From Gemmatimonadaceae bacterium (GTDB taxonomy: Bacteria > Gemmatimonadota > Gemmatimonadetes > Gemmatimonadales > Gemmatimonadaceae), in the NCBI GenBank assembly GCA_020851035.1, contig JADZDM010000021.1, positions 372,001 to 436,000 of the forward strand: a DNA stretch of 64,000 nucleotides, given 5' to 3'. The notes beneath the pieces are model-generated. The model saw only the letters and a list, made by a program, of their open reading frames with translations, had not been told where the DNA came from and did not search any database. This document shows, one piece after another, positions 17,299-27,148 of this stretch (within the stretch, counting starts at the first letter, position 1; each line of letters starts with the position of its first letter). The translations under genes and the position numbers were made by a program.

Positions 17299-18735
17299 AT
17301 GAGAACACGTGGCCACGCGGTGCCGACGGCGTACAACGGGAGGCATCTCCGTCAGGCTGGCCTCTGGTCCGCCGTGGCATGCGCGGTGGCCATGGATGCC
17401 GGGGCCCAGCGCGCCGGCGAATGGCGTGTCCTGTTCGACGGCCGGTCGCTTGAGGGATGGCACCAGTGCAACGGCACCGCACGATACGAGGCGGCCGATG
17501 GCACCATCATCGGGCGCGCCGTGCTCGGATCACCGAACAGCTTTCTCTGCACGCGCGACAGCTTCGGCGACTTCATCCTCGAGTACGAGACGCAGCAGGA
17601 TACCGAACTCAACGGTGGCGTGCAGATCCGCAGCATCGTCGACCCCGCCGTGAAGGAGGGTCGCGTGCACGGCTACCAGGTGGAGATCGATCCGTCGCCA
17701 CGGCGCTGGACCGGCGGCATCTATGACGAATCGCGCCGCGGATGGCTGCATACGCTGGACAGCCAGCCCGCCGCGCAGCGGGCGTTCCGGCGCGGCCAGT
17801 GGAATCACTTCCGCGTGGAGGCCATCGGCCACTCCATCCGCACCTGGGTGAACGGTGTCCCCGCCGCTGACATCCTCGACGACCTCACTCCGCGTGGCAT
17901 CATCGCGCTGCAGGTGCACAACATCGGCACCGACACCGCGATGGCCGGCGCGGCGATCCGGTTCCGCAACATCCGTATCCGCACGGCGAACCTCCCCGCG
18001 TCCCGCACCCCCGTGCGTGCCGGCACGCCGCAGTACAACCACGTCGCCAACACCCTGTCCCCGCGGGAGCACGCCGAGGGCTGGATGCTGCTGTGGGATG
18101 GGCGGACCACCGCCGGCTGGCGCGGCGCCAAGCGCACCACCTTCCCCGACCACGGCTGGGCCGTGCGCGACGGCACGCTCTCCGTGCTGGGCGCCGAGGG
18201 AAAGGAGTCGGCCGATGGCGGCGACATCGTGACCGAGGCCGAGTACGAGAACTTCGAGCTGCAGGTGGAGTACCGGCTCACCCGCGGCGCGAACAGTGGC
18301 ATCAAGTACTTCGTGAACACCGCCCTGAACCAGGGCGAGGGAAGCGCGATCGGCTGCGAGTTCCAGCTCCTCGACGATGCGGTGCACCCGGATGCGAAGC
18401 TCGGGCTGGGTGGCAACCGCACCAACGCCGGCCTCTACGACCTCATCCCGCCGGTCAGCCAGCGCGTCAACGGCATCGGCGAATGGAACCGCGCCCGCAT
18501 CGTGGTGCGCGGCCGCCACGTGGAGCACTGGCTGAACGGCTTCCGCACGGTGGCGTACGAGCGCGGCACGCAGCAGTGGCGCGCACTGGTCAGCCACAGC
18601 AAGTACGCCGTCTGGCCCGCATTCGGCGAGGCGCGCCGCGGCCGCATCCTCCTGCAGGACCACGGCAACGACGTCTCCTTCCGCTCGATCAAGCTGCGCG
18701 TGCTGCCAGCCGCCGACACCACGGGGCTCCGGTGA
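17299..18735 (+). CDS. Secreted protein with two DUF1080 (3-keto-disaccharide hydrolase-type) domains
   Basis: A 478-aa protein with a signal-like N-terminus ending near MDAGAQ and two tandem DUF1080 domains. The first starts at EWRVLFDGRSLEGWHQ (about residue 41), the second at EGWMLLWDGRTTAGWRG (about residue 260). Each has the family's lectin-like features: DFILEYE and NFELQVEYRL, NGGVQIRS and NSGIKYFV, and YQVEID and CEFQLLDD. Proteins of this family have been described as hydrolases of 3-keto-disaccharides. Its stop overlaps the GTG start of the following Gfo/Idh gene, which fits a two-step oxidise-then-cleave pathway (inference). Confidence 0.88.
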   Translation: MRTRGHAVPTAYNGRHLRQAGLWSAVACAVAMDAGAQRAGEWRVLFDGRSLEGWHQCNGTARYEAADGTIIGRAVLGSPNSFLCTRDSFGDFILEYETQQDTELNGGVQIRSIVDPAVKEGRVHGYQVEIDPSPRRWTGGIYDESRRGWLHTLDSQPAAQRAFRRGQWNHFRVEAIGHSIRTWVNGVPAADILDDLTPRGIIALQVHNIGTDTAMAGAAIRFRNIRIRTANLPASRTPVRAGTPQYNHVANTLSPREHAEGWMLLWDGRTTAGWRGAKRTTFPDHGWAVRDGTLSVLGAEGKESADGGDIVTEAEYENFELQVEYRLTRGANSGIKYFVNTALNQGEGSAIGCEFQLLDDAVHPDAKLGLGGNRTNAGLYDLIPPVSQRVNGIGEWNRARIVVRGRHVEHWLNGFRTVAYERGTQQWRALVSHSKYAVWPAFGEARRGRILLQDHGNDVSFRSIKLRVLPAADTTGLR

Positions 18736-20138
18736 CCGACGCCCCGTCGCGACGGCAGTTCCTGGGCACCTCCGCGGCCGGCGCGGCGTCGCTGCTGCTC
18801 CCCACGTACATCCCGCGAACCTGGCTGTTCGGCGGTGGCACGCCACCCAGCCGCGCCATCACCGTGGCGCAGGTTGGCTGCGGGCGGATGGGCATGGAGG
18901 ACCTGCGCGGCACGATCGTGCACGACCTCTGCCGCGTGGTCGCGGTGTGTGACCTCGACGCCACCCGTCGTACCGCGGCGCAGGCCGAGGTCGAGCAGTT
19001 CTATCGCGCGCGGGGTGAGCAGCGCGTGGCGGTGCAGGCGTACCACGACTTCCACGAGGTGCTGGCCCGCCCCGACATCGATGCCGTGATCATCACGCCG
19101 CCCGATCACTGGCATGCGCTGCTGGCCACGCACGCGCTCCTGGCCGGCAAGGATGTGTACGTGCAGAAGCCGGTGACGTACGACATCGAGGAGTCGGTGT
19201 CGTTGCGGGCCACGGTGCGCCGGACGGGGCGCATCCTGCAGACCGGCAGCCAGCAGCGCTCGTCGACGCCCTGGCAGACCTTCCGCATCGCGAGCGAGGC
19301 AGTGCGGAACGGGCGCATCGGGACGCTCAGGACCATCCGCATCGGCATCGGTCGTGACGAGCCGAAGGGGCGCCCCCCGGTCCCACAGCAGGTGCCGGCC
19401 GGCTTCGACTACGACACCTGGCTCGGGCCGGCGCCGGAGCAGCCGTACATGGAGGACCGGGTGCACCCGCAGTCCGGGTACGGCCGGCCGGGGTGGATCA
19501 CCACCGAGGACTTCGGGCTCGGCATGATCACCAACTGGGGCGCGCACCACATCGACATCGCGCAGTGGGCAATGGGCATGGAGCTCAGCGGGCCGACCCG
19601 GGTGAGTGCCCGCGCGGACTTCATGCGGCGCGACGTGTGGACGGTGCACCATGGCTACCACATCGAGATGGAGTATGCCACCGGCGCGACGGTGATCCTC
19701 GACGACCGGTACACCAACGGCCTGCGCTTCGAGGGCAGTGACGGCTGGGTGTTCTGCGCGCGCGGGGACGTGCCCGTCACGGCCAGCGACCCGCGTGCCG
19801 CCACGCCGGACGGCGCGAAAGCCCTCGACGCCAGTGATCCGCGCCTGCTCACGGAGCCACACCCGGCCGGCGCCGTGCGCTGGGCGCCGAGCGACAACCA
19901 CTACCGGAACTGGCTCGAGGCGATCGCGGCGCGTCGCGACCCGGTCGCACCGATCGAGCAGTCGGTGCGCAGCCTGCAGGCCTGCGCGACGGCGTGGATC
20001 AGCATGAAGCTGGGCCGGCCGGTGGTCTGGGATCCCCGCGACGAGTCGTTCCCGGGGGACGCGGCGGCGAACGCACTGCGGCGGCGCCAGCCGCGCGCCC
20101 CGCAGTACGACGCGATCCGCCTCGCGCTCACGAAGTGA
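18732..20138 (+). CDS. Tat-exported Gfo/Idh/MocA-family oxidoreductase
   Basis: A 468-aa NAD(P)-dependent sugar oxidoreductase. GTG at 18732 overlaps the previous stop (GTGA), giving the twin-arginine signal PSRRQFLGTSAAGAASLLLP. A Rossmann fold follows with QVGCGRMGMEDL, then VVAVCDLD, DAVIITPPDHWHALLATHALLAGKDVYVQKPVTYDI; the usual EKP is QKP here. The C-terminal domain has GMITNWGAHHIDIAQWAMGM, with the family's substrate-site GxHxxD pattern. Tat export fits a folded protein carrying its cofactor. It probably oxidises a sugar ring hydroxyl, feeding the DUF1080 partner. Confidence 0.92.
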   Translation: MTDAPSRRQFLGTSAAGAASLLLPTYIPRTWLFGGGTPPSRAITVAQVGCGRMGMEDLRGTIVHDLCRVVAVCDLDATRRTAAQAEVEQFYRARGEQRVAVQAYHDFHEVLARPDIDAVIITPPDHWHALLATHALLAGKDVYVQKPVTYDIEESVSLRATVRRTGRILQTGSQQRSSTPWQTFRIASEAVRNGRIGTLRTIRIGIGRDEPKGRPPVPQQVPAGFDYDTWLGPAPEQPYMEDRVHPQSGYGRPGWITTEDFGLGMITNWGAHHIDIAQWAMGMELSGPTRVSARADFMRRDVWTVHHGYHIEMEYATGATVILDDRYTNGLRFEGSDGWVFCARGDVPVTASDPRAATPDGAKALDASDPRLLTEPHPAGAVRWAPSDNHYRNWLEAIAARRDPVAPIEQSVRSLQACATAWISMKLGRPVVWDPRDESFPGDAAANALRRRQPRAPQYDAIRLALTK

Positions 20139-20155
20139 CGCGGGCCCCGGCGGTG

Positions 20156-21640
20156 TCAGCCCGCGTACGCCGGCGGGCGTGACCGCGCCACCGCCTGGTG
20201 ACGACGCGGCGGTCGACCGCGCCCGACGTTGTGTGCCTCCGCCACATCGAGCTCGAACGTCGACACCGTGTCGTTCAGCGTGGCCGCCTGCGCGTTCAGC
20301 TCCTCGGCCGCGCTCGCCGACTCCTCGGCGCTGGCCGCCACCTGCTGCGTGATCGTGTTCACCTGCGCCACCGCGTGCGTGATCTGCGTCACGCTCTCCA
20401 CCTGGCTCACGCTCGCCGTCGCGATCTCGCTGGCCACGGTCACCACCTGCGCGATCTGGCCCGAGATCTTCTGCAGGCTGCCGAGCACCTCGTCGTTGAG
20501 CACGACACCGCGCTCGGTGGCGGCCACGCTCTTCTCGATCATCTCCTCGGTGCTCTGCGACGCGGTCGCCGCCCGCAGGGCCAGGGCACGCACCTCGTCA
20601 GCGACGACCGCGAAGCCACGCCCCGCATCACCGGCACGCGCCGCCTCGACCGCCGCATTCAGCGCCAGCAGGTTGGTCTGGAACGCGATCTCGTTGATCG
20701 TCTTGATGATGCGCGCCGTCTCCTGGGTGGAGGCCTTGATGTCGCGCATGGCGGCCGTGAGGGTCTCCATCCGCGCCTCGCCATCGGTGGCGTGGGCACG
20801 TGCCTCCTCGGCCAGCATGTTCGCCCTGCGCGCATGCTCGGCATTGGTGCCCGCCATCGACGTGAGCTCATCGAGGTTCAGTGAGACGTCGGCAAGGCTC
20901 GAGGCCTGGCGGGTGGCGCCGTCGGCCAGCGAGCGGCTGGCGTTGGTGATCTCCCCGCCGGCGTTGCGCACCTCGGACGAGGCCGCACTCACCTGCGCGA
21001 TCGTGGCGTGCAGCCGCTCCATCGAGGTGTTGAAGCTCGCCTTCAGCGACTGCGCGGCCGGGGGGAAGTCGGCGGTGATGCGATGCAGCAGGTTGCCATC
21101 GGCGAGCGCGGTGAGCCCCTCCGCCAGCGCCGCGATCACGACCTCGTTCTGCGCCGCGTCACGCGCGATCTTCTCCTCCACCAGCTTCTGCTCGTGGATG
21201 TACGTGAGCGAGCCGCAGGCACGGATGGTCCGGCCGTCTGCCGAGTGCTTGCAGCCGCCGGTGGCCCGGAACCAGCGGTACACACCGTCCTTCATCTTCA
21301 GGCGGTACGTCACGTCGTAGCGGGCCCTGCCCGACGTGTCGGTGAGGTGGCCCCCGAACGCGGCGAAGGTGGCCGGCACGTCATCGGGGTGCAGCTTGTC
21401 CGACCACGACTGGCAGACGTCGGGGAAGTCCGCCGCGCTGCTGTAGCCGATCAGCCGGCGGAACTCCGGTGACCAGACCCACGTGCTGCGCGGGTCGAGC
21501 GCGTCGGCGTTGTGGAGCACCGCCGCCCAGAGCCCCACACCGCAGGCATCGTCGAGCACGTCGGAGCGTTCCTTCACCTCGGTGAACGCCGCCTGGAGCT
21601 TCGTGAGCGCCGCTGAACTGCCGAATCCGGGGAATGCCAT
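20156..21640 (-). CDS. Soluble methyl-accepting chemotaxis protein with PAS sensor
   Basis: A 494-aa chemoreceptor with no transmembrane helix. Residues about 20-160 form a PAS fold ([60 protein letters not shown]). A linker with [13 protein letters not shown] leads to the signalling domain with the highly conserved hairpin tip [23 protein letters not shown]. The C-terminus is a basic, Pro-rich tail without an obvious CheR-binding pentapeptide. It probably senses an intracellular signal such as redox state or a ligand. The start at 21640 is set by the MAFPGFG reading. Confidence 0.94.
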   Translation of the reverse strand: MAFPGFGSSAALTKLQAAFTEVKERSDVLDDACGVGLWAAVLHNADALDPRSTWVWSPEFRRLIGYSSAADFPDVCQSWSDKLHPDDVPATFAAFGGHLTDTSGRARYDVTYRLKMKDGVYRWFRATGGCKHSADGRTIRACGSLTYIHEQKLVEEKIARDAAQNEVVIAALAEGLTALADGNLLHRITADFPPAAQSLKASFNTSMERLHATIAQVSAASSEVRNAGGEITNASRSLADGATRQASSLADVSLNLDELTSMAGTNAEHARRANMLAEEARAHATDGEARMETLTAAMRDIKASTQETARIIKTINEIAFQTNLLALNAAVEAARAGDAGRGFAVVADEVRALALRAATASQSTEEMIEKSVAATERGVVLNDEVLGSLQKISGQIAQVVTVASEIATASVSQVESVTQITHAVAQVNTITQQVAASAEESASAAEELNAQAATLNDTVSTFELDVAEAHNVGRGRPPRRHQAVARSRPPAYAG

Positions 21641-21823
21641 CGATCTGTGCTCGGGCCAGGGTGGTGGTCGCGCAGGAATGCGCGGGTCGTGTCCTGATTC
21701 TCGGTCGTGCGCCACGTGACCTGAATGGCCACGGCCCATCATGAGAGCACGCTGACCTTGCGCCGGCGCAGTCCGTGGGACAGGCTGTGGCACGGCACCC
21801 ATTCCATGTCCGGGGGGGTGTTC

Positions 21824-22246
21824 ATGAGAACGTTCATATCATCACGCAACCATATGCGACACATCATGTTCGCCGCCGCACTCGTGCTCCTCGCCGCCGC
21901 TGCAGGGGCGCAGGCGCCGCGTGAGATCGGTCGGACCGCCGCCGGGAATCCCGTGCTCGTGGAACCGCGATCCGTGCGTCGCCAGTCGCCACTGGTCGAC
22001 GGCGTGGTGCGCGTGAAGTTCGCGAAGGCGGTCCGCGCGCCGGGTGGCGACTGGTGGAGCTCACGCACGCGGCTCACGCTGGACTGCTCCGCGCGCCAGG
22101 TGAAGATCCTCGAGAACTGGTACTACGCCGACACCCTCTGGCGACGCGTGGCCAGCCACAGCCGGAGCGGCCAGCCGGCGTTCGGCACGGTGATGGGTGG
22201 ATCGATGACGTCGGTGGCGTACGATGCGCTGTGCGCGGCCCGCTGA
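21824..22246 (+). CDS. Small secreted protein resembling surface-adhesin E (PF16747-like)
   Basis: A 140-aa protein with a signal peptide ([21 protein letters not shown] preceded by ten residues). The mature part has the layout of the adhesin-E-like family seen in many secreted proteins: a beta-strand VRVKFAKA, the pattern [22 protein letters not shown], and a second Cys near the C-terminus (YDALCAAR) that could pair with the first. The start at 21824 has GGGGGG about 6 nt before it; an alternative ATG is at 21854. Function unknown. Its promoter region is shared with the divergent chemoreceptor. Confidence 0.65.
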   Translation: MRTFISSRNHMRHIMFAAALVLLAAAAGAQAPREIGRTAAGNPVLVEPRSVRRQSPLVDGVVRVKFAKAVRAPGGDWWSSRTRLTLDCSARQVKILENWYYADTLWRRVASHSRSGQPAFGTVMGGSMTSVAYDALCAAR

Positions 22247-22387
22247 GTCAGCGCCGTGCTTCCGGCGCCGCGGGGCGGTGCGCCAGGTGAATCACCTACG
22301 GAGCCAGCGGCCTGCACGACCGCGACCCTCGACAGGCGTGCGACAGGCGCCGTCAGGCCGCCGATGGCGGCGTGACGCGGACCGGCC

Positions 22388-23164
22388 TCAGGGCCGCGGC
22401 ACGACGCCGGCGAGGGATGCCCGCGTGGCGGTCGACATGGGCTCGGGGCGCTTCAGGTAGAGCCACGCGAGCACCGCGAGGCCGAGGATGATGCCGGCAA
22501 CGAAAGGCATCGCGCTCCCGACCGTTGCCGCGGCGGAGAGCGGCATCACGGGGGCTGGCAGGCGCGGATTGCGGGTGGGGGTCGGGGTGGGAGTCCGCCC
22601 CGCCGCAGGGCTGCGGTTGGCGAATTGGCTGATCTGCAGTAACCCGCCGATGGGTCCCGGCACCGCGCGCATCAAGCGCTCCTTCTCGGCCGCGAGCAGG
22701 CCGGCGAGCGCCGCTGCATCGAGGCCTTCGCTGCGAACCCGGTTGCCGATCAGGCTCAGGGCCAGCCCTGCCGTGACGTCCACGATTCCAGCGCCTGCCT
22801 CGCCGTCATCCGCCATCCGCCCGACCATCCCGGCGATGGCATCGCCCGATCCGCCGAGGAGCGTCACGGCGGTGTCGTGGCCCAGTTCGAGCAGGAAGGA
22901 GCGCCCGCCGTTGGCCAGCGATTCCGCGAGCCCGGCCGCGGCCGTCGACGCCTCACCCGCGTTGGCGGCGTGGGTCGCGGACTGCAGGAACTCGCGCATG
23001 AACGCCGCGTCGGCGCTCCGGTCCGCGGCGGTGCCAAGCACCGTCGGCAGGGCGGCGGCCAGGGCCTTCCGCATGCCGTCGGGTGGCACCCCGAACGCGT
23101 GCGCCGCACCCTGTACGAACTCGGGGGTGAGGAGGCTCGCGGCTTCGTTGAGGAGCGAGGACAT
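22388..23164 (-). CDS. DUF937 family protein with C-terminal membrane helix
   Basis: A 258-aa protein. Residues 1-180 form a mostly helical, Gly/Ala-rich DUF937-type domain (LLTPEFVQGAAHAFGVPPDGMRKALAAALPTVL and related repeats, GLALSLIGNRV). A Pro/Thr linker (TPTPTPTRNPRLPAP) is followed by one transmembrane helix (AMPFVAGIILGLAVLAWLYL). Function of DUF937 is unknown; similar proteins are annotated in bacteria with OmpA fusions. The helix suggests an inner-membrane anchor with the N-terminal domain in the cytoplasm. Confidence 0.75.
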   Translation of the reverse strand: MSSLLNEAASLLTPEFVQGAAHAFGVPPDGMRKALAAALPTVLGTAADRSADAAFMREFLQSATHAANAGEASTAAAGLAESLANGGRSFLLELGHDTAVTLLGGSGDAIAGMVGRMADDGEAGAGIVDVTAGLALSLIGNRVRSEGLDAAALAGLLAAEKERLMRAVPGPIGGLLQISQFANRSPAAGRTPTPTPTRNPRLPAPVMPLSAAATVGSAMPFVAGIILGLAVLAWLYLKRPEPMSTATRASLAGVVPRP

Positions 23165-23289
23165 GGCGTCGGATCCGGTTCGTTTGCGGGCTGCAGCACC
23201 TGCGGCCCGCTCACCTGATCGGGTGATGACGAGTAAGAAGTCTCTAATCTATGTGGTGTCTCGAGGAGGGAAAGAGGCTGGCAGGGCCC

Positions 23290-23332
23290 AAATCCCGAAA
23301 TCTGAGCCCGCAAGTCTCACTTTTCGGGATTT
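23290..23332. terminator. Perfect 11-bp inverted repeat after the GH130 gene
   Basis: AAATCCCGAAA (23290-23300) and TTTCGGGATTT (23322-23332) are exact complements separated by 21 nt, starting about 10 nt after the GH130 stop codon at 23343. The surrounding segment 23220-23335 is noticeably AT-richer than its neighbours. It may be a long-loop terminator or the end of a small lost insertion. Confidence 0.5.
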
Positions 23333-23342
23333 ACTGTGCTTG

Positions 23343-24503
23343 CTACGGCGTCCTGGCCGGCCGCGAGACGGCCACCCCGACCCGCGAGTCGGCCGTGCCG
23401 TAGTACAGAAGCCACTGTCCCCGGAACGGGATCAGCGCCTCGGTGAAGGTCGTCCCTTCCACATACTGTCCGGTCTTCTCGTAGTCCTCGGTGGGCCGGA
23501 TGAAGGGCGTGTCGGCGCGATCGAGCAGGCGGATGGGATTCCGGGCATCGTAGAGCGCCTGCCCGCCGGTGTAGATCCGCTTCGGCAAGGAGGGATCGCC
23601 GTTGGTGCCCAGGTTGCCGGCGTTGTAGAGGAGCACGATCCCGCGGTCGGTGAGGATGGCCGGCGGCCCCGCCTCCACCAGCCAGGAGTCGAAGTAGCCG
23701 GCGCGCGGCGAGAGCACCCGGAGGGCGTTGCCGTCATCGTCCTGAAGCGGCGTCCAGTCGATCAGGTTGTCCGACGTGGCGACCTGGATGTGCGGCACGT
23801 TGAAGTACATCCAGTACCGGCCGTTCACGCGGGTGGCCACGAGCCGGTCGCCGACCTGCCGCACGAGGATCGCCCCGGACTTGCTCTCGGTGCGCAGGAA
23901 CCGGCCGTCTGCGGCCTTCGCGAACGCCGGCCCATGCTTCTGCCAGGTCACCAGGTCGGTCGAGGTCGCGACCGCGAGGCGCGGCACGTCGCCATTCCAC
24001 TGTGTGTAGGTCAGGATGTAGCGCCCGTCTTCCGACTCGACGAGGCGCGGGTCCTCCACGCCGCCCGTCCACTCGTATCGCGCCTGCGCATCACGGTCCG
24101 GCTGCAGCACGGGGAGCGGCCGGCGAGTGAAACGGAGCCCGTCCGCACTCTCGGCCAGCCCGAGCCGTGACGTGTGCCCACCGATCTGCGCCGCACCGGT
24201 GGCGTCTTCGGCCCGGTAGAGCAGGAAGACACGCCCGTTCCGTACCACCGCGGCCGGGTTGAAGGTGGCGTACGCCTCCCACTGCACCACGCTGTCGGTC
24301 ATGGGCGAGCGCAGGGTGGCGGCGGGGCTCGGCGAAATCACCGGGTTCACCGATCGTGGCTTGTCGAACGGGCCGAACATCCACGAGCGGTCGGGTGCCT
24401 GCGCCGTCGCCGTGACACAGGGCAGCAGCGAGAGGACGACGACACCGGGGCGTAGTGCCCGTGGCAGGCGCAGGCAGCGGGGGATCGGGGGGGTGGTCTT
24501 CAT
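23343..24503 (-). CDS. GH130-type beta-mannoside phosphorylase/hydrolase, secreted
   Basis: A 386-aa five-bladed beta-propeller enzyme of the GH130 type. The signal peptide ends at VTATAQA. Family segments are WEAYATFNPAAVVRNGRVFLLYRAED, GGVEDPRLVESEDGRYILTYTQWNG with its catalytic Asp, RYWMYFNVP, and YVEGTTFTEALIPFRGQWLLYYGTADSRVGVAV near the end. GH130 enzymes phosphorolyse or hydrolyse beta-mannosides; a secreted form is more likely a hydrolase (inference). The start at 24503 was chosen at the signal peptide. It faces the GH127 gene across 118 nt, so the two may share a control region. Confidence 0.9.
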   Translation of the reverse strand: MKTTPPIPRCLRLPRALRPGVVVLSLLPCVTATAQAPDRSWMFGPFDKPRSVNPVISPSPAATLRSPMTDSVVQWEAYATFNPAAVVRNGRVFLLYRAEDATGAAQIGGHTSRLGLAESADGLRFTRRPLPVLQPDRDAQARYEWTGGVEDPRLVESEDGRYILTYTQWNGDVPRLAVATSTDLVTWQKHGPAFAKAADGRFLRTESKSGAILVRQVGDRLVATRVNGRYWMYFNVPHIQVATSDNLIDWTPLQDDDGNALRVLSPRAGYFDSWLVEAGPPAILTDRGIVLLYNAGNLGTNGDPSLPKRIYTGGQALYDARNPIRLLDRADTPFIRPTEDYEKTGQYVEGTTFTEALIPFRGQWLLYYGTADSRVGVAVSRPARTP

Positions 24504-24621
24504 CGCGGAAGTATGCCACGCGGACCGGCGCGCGCGTCCGGCGTGTCGCGACTTGTCAGGGCCCGGCACCGCGGGAATGCTTCGCCGGGGTTCCCGACCG
24601 CGTACCTTCGCCACTCCGGCC

Positions 24622-27117
24622 ATGTCCCACGATCGCCGCACGTTCCTGAAGGCCACGGCCACCACCGCGGCCGCGCTCGCCCTGCCGGCGGCGGCCGACG
24701 CGCGTGCGGTCACACCGCCCAGCGCCGGGGCCACACCGAAGGAGACGGAACGCCGTCTCCAGCGTGCCCGCCCGGTGCCGCTGGACCGCGTGCGCCTCAC
24801 CGGCGGTCCGCTGCTCGCCGCCCAGCAGGTGACGGCGAAATACCTGCTCGCGCTCGAGCCGGACCGGATGCTGGCGTACTACCGCACCCGCGCCGGCCTC
24901 GCCGCACGCGCCGAGCCGTACACCGGGTGGGATGGCGACGGCAAGAACCTGACCGGCCACATCGCGGGGCATCATCTCTCCGGTGTGTCGCTGATGTACG
25001 AGGCGACAGGTGACCGGCGATTCCTGGACCGTGCGAACTACATCGTGCAGGAGCTGGACCTCGTGCAGCAGGCCAACCGCGATGGCTACCTCGGTGCGAT
25101 CGGCGGGCTGCGGGAGGCGTTCGCGGCGGTGTCGACGGGCGACATCCGCGCCGCGTCGTTCGACCTCAACGGGCTCTGGTCGCCCTGGTACACGCTGCAC
25201 AAGACGTTCGCCGGCCTGCGCGATGCGTACCGGCACGCCGGCAACGCGCGCGCGCTGCAGCTCGAGGTGGGCTTCGCGGCCTGGGCCGAGGGGGTGCTGG
25301 CCCCGATGGACGACGCCCAGGTGCAGCGGATGCTGAACACCGAGTTCGGTGGCATGAACGAGGTGCTGGTGGACCTCTACGCCGACACCGGCGAGGCGCG
25401 CTGGCTGGCGCTCTCGCGGCGATTCGAGCACCACGCCGTGATCGACCCGATGCGGCGGCACCAGGACAACCTCACGGGCAAGCATGGCAACTGCCAGATC
25501 CCGAAGCTGATCGGCTCGGCCGGCCGCTACGGCTACACCGGCGATGCCGACGACCTGATCGCGGCGTCGTTCTTCTGGGACCGGGTGGTACGCCACCACA
25601 GCTACGCCACCGGCGGCCATGGGCTGAACGAGTACTTCGGGCAGCCGGACCATCTCGCCGCGCGGGTGGACGGGCGCGCGGCCGAGACATGCAACGTGTA
25701 CAACATGCTGAAGCTGACGCGGCGGCTGTTCGCGTTCCGGCCGGACGCGTCGTACGCCGACTTCCATGAGCGCGCGCTGTTCAACCACATCCTCGCCTCG
25801 ATGGACCCGTCGGACGGGCGCATGTCGTACATGGTGCCGGTGGGCCGCGCCGAGCAGCAGGAGTACCAGGACATGCAGCGCGACTTCACCTGCTGCGTCG
25901 GGAGCGGCATGGAGAGCCACGCCCTGCACGCGCACGGCGTGTGGTACGAGTCCGACGACACGGTGTGGCTGAACCAGTTCGTGCCGTCGAGTGCACGCAC
26001 GACGGTGAAGGGCGCGCGAATGGACCTCACGACGTCATTTCCCGATGGGGACAGCGCCACGATCCGGGTCACGCTGCCGGCGCCGGCCACCTTCACGCTG
26101 ATGGTGCGGCGTCCGTGGTGGGCGGGAGACGGCTTCACGATCGCGGTGAACGGCACGCCGCTGCCCCAGCCGCCGCTGGCGTCACTGACGGACCTGGTGG
26201 CGGGTGGGCGCGCAGGCGGTCCCGGCAATGAGTCCACCGAGCCGTCCAGCAGCTACGTGCGCATCACGCGCCAGTGGCGCGTGGGCGACCTGGTCACGCT
26301 GTCGCTGCCGAAGGCGCTGCGGCTGGAGCCCACGCCGGACGACCCCACCGTGAGCGCGATCATGTGGGGCCCGCTGGCGCTGGCGGCCGACCACGGCCCG
26401 CGGCATCCCGACACCGACAACAGCGCGCAGACGACGCCGGCCAGCGTGGTGCCGATGCTGGTGAGCGACACCCGCGCGCCCGAGGCGCTGCTGGAGCCGG
26501 TGACCCCGACCGGTGACTTCCGCACACGCGGCGTGACCCGGGTGCCCTTCGCGACCGGCGCCGCCGCCGCGCTGACGCTGGCACCCTTCCACCGCACGCA
26601 CGGCAAGCGCTACGCGGTGTACTTCGACGTGGTGACGCCCGCACAGTACGACGCGCGTGTTGCCGCGATGACCGCAGCGCGCGAGGCCGAGGCAGCGGTG
26701 CTGGCTGCGACGGTGGGCTTCGTGGTGCTGGGTGACACGGCCAGCGAGAGCGCCGCGTCGTACCGCAGCGACCCGGACACGCGCCCGGTTGCGCGCAGCG
26801 AGGGGCGCACGCAGCGCAACGGCGCGGGGTGGATGAGCTTCACGCTGCCGGTGAGCGCGACGAAGCCGACGGAGCTCGTCGCCACCTACTTCGTGGAGCC
26901 GGGCTTGCCGGCGCCGCTTGGCCCGTTCGACATCACGGGCGACGGCACGCTGGTGGCGCACTATGCGCCCGATCATGCGCGCGCCGGGTTCTACCGCGTG
27001 CGGTATCCGCTGCCCGATGCGATCACGCGCGGCAAGGCGACGGTGACGTTCAGGCTGGAGGCCGCCAGCGGCGGGAAGATCGCGCCGGTGTTCGAGCTGC
27101 GGACCATCGCCCCCTGA
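24622..27117 (+). CDS. GH127-type beta-L-arabinofuranosidase, Tat-exported
   Basis: An 831-aa glycosidase starting MSHDRRTFLKATATTAAALALP, a twin-arginine signal. The (alpha/alpha)6 barrel (about residues 50-480) contains the GH127 metal/nucleophile set: ETC at 355-357 and TCC at 423-425, matching Glu338, Cys340 and Cys417/Cys418 of Bifidobacterium HypBA1, a Zn-dependent cysteine glycosidase. Beta-sandwich domains follow, ending in a DUF4986-like region (about residues 600-830). It should release L-arabinofuranose or a related sugar. The gene is intact and larger than the minimal enzyme owing to the C-terminal domain. Confidence 0.93.
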   Translation: MSHDRRTFLKATATTAAALALPAAADARAVTPPSAGATPKETERRLQRARPVPLDRVRLTGGPLLAAQQVTAKYLLALEPDRMLAYYRTRAGLAARAEPYTGWDGDGKNLTGHIAGHHLSGVSLMYEATGDRRFLDRANYIVQELDLVQQANRDGYLGAIGGLREAFAAVSTGDIRAASFDLNGLWSPWYTLHKTFAGLRDAYRHAGNARALQLEVGFAAWAEGVLAPMDDAQVQRMLNTEFGGMNEVLVDLYADTGEARWLALSRRFEHHAVIDPMRRHQDNLTGKHGNCQIPKLIGSAGRYGYTGDADDLIAASFFWDRVVRHHSYATGGHGLNEYFGQPDHLAARVDGRAAETCNVYNMLKLTRRLFAFRPDASYADFHERALFNHILASMDPSDGRMSYMVPVGRAEQQEYQDMQRDFTCCVGSGMESHALHAHGVWYESDDTVWLNQFVPSSARTTVKGARMDLTTSFPDGDSATIRVTLPAPATFTLMVRRPWWAGDGFTIAVNGTPLPQPPLASLTDLVAGGRAGGPGNESTEPSSSYVRITRQWRVGDLVTLSLPKALRLEPTPDDPTVSAIMWGPLALAADHGPRHPDTDNSAQTTPASVVPMLVSDTRAPEALLEPVTPTGDFRTRGVTRVPFATGAAAALTLAPFHRTHGKRYAVYFDVVTPAQYDARVAAMTAAREAEAAVLAATVGFVVLGDTASESAASYRSDPDTRPVARSEGRTQRNGAGWMSFTLPVSATKPTELVATYFVEPGLPAPLGPFDITGDGTLVAHYAPDHARAGFYRVRYPLPDAITRGKATVTFRLEAASGGKIAPVFELRTIAP

Positions 27118-27148
27118 TCGGCGGTGCGGGGCGCGCCAGCATCGCCCG

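Noticed and set aside
22257-22380. Possible tRNA or structured RNA gene in the gap after the adhesin-E-like gene
   Set aside because: No acceptor/T-arm pattern (no GGTTCGAATCC-like sequence) and no convincing cloverleaf; none was found in the rest of the window either.
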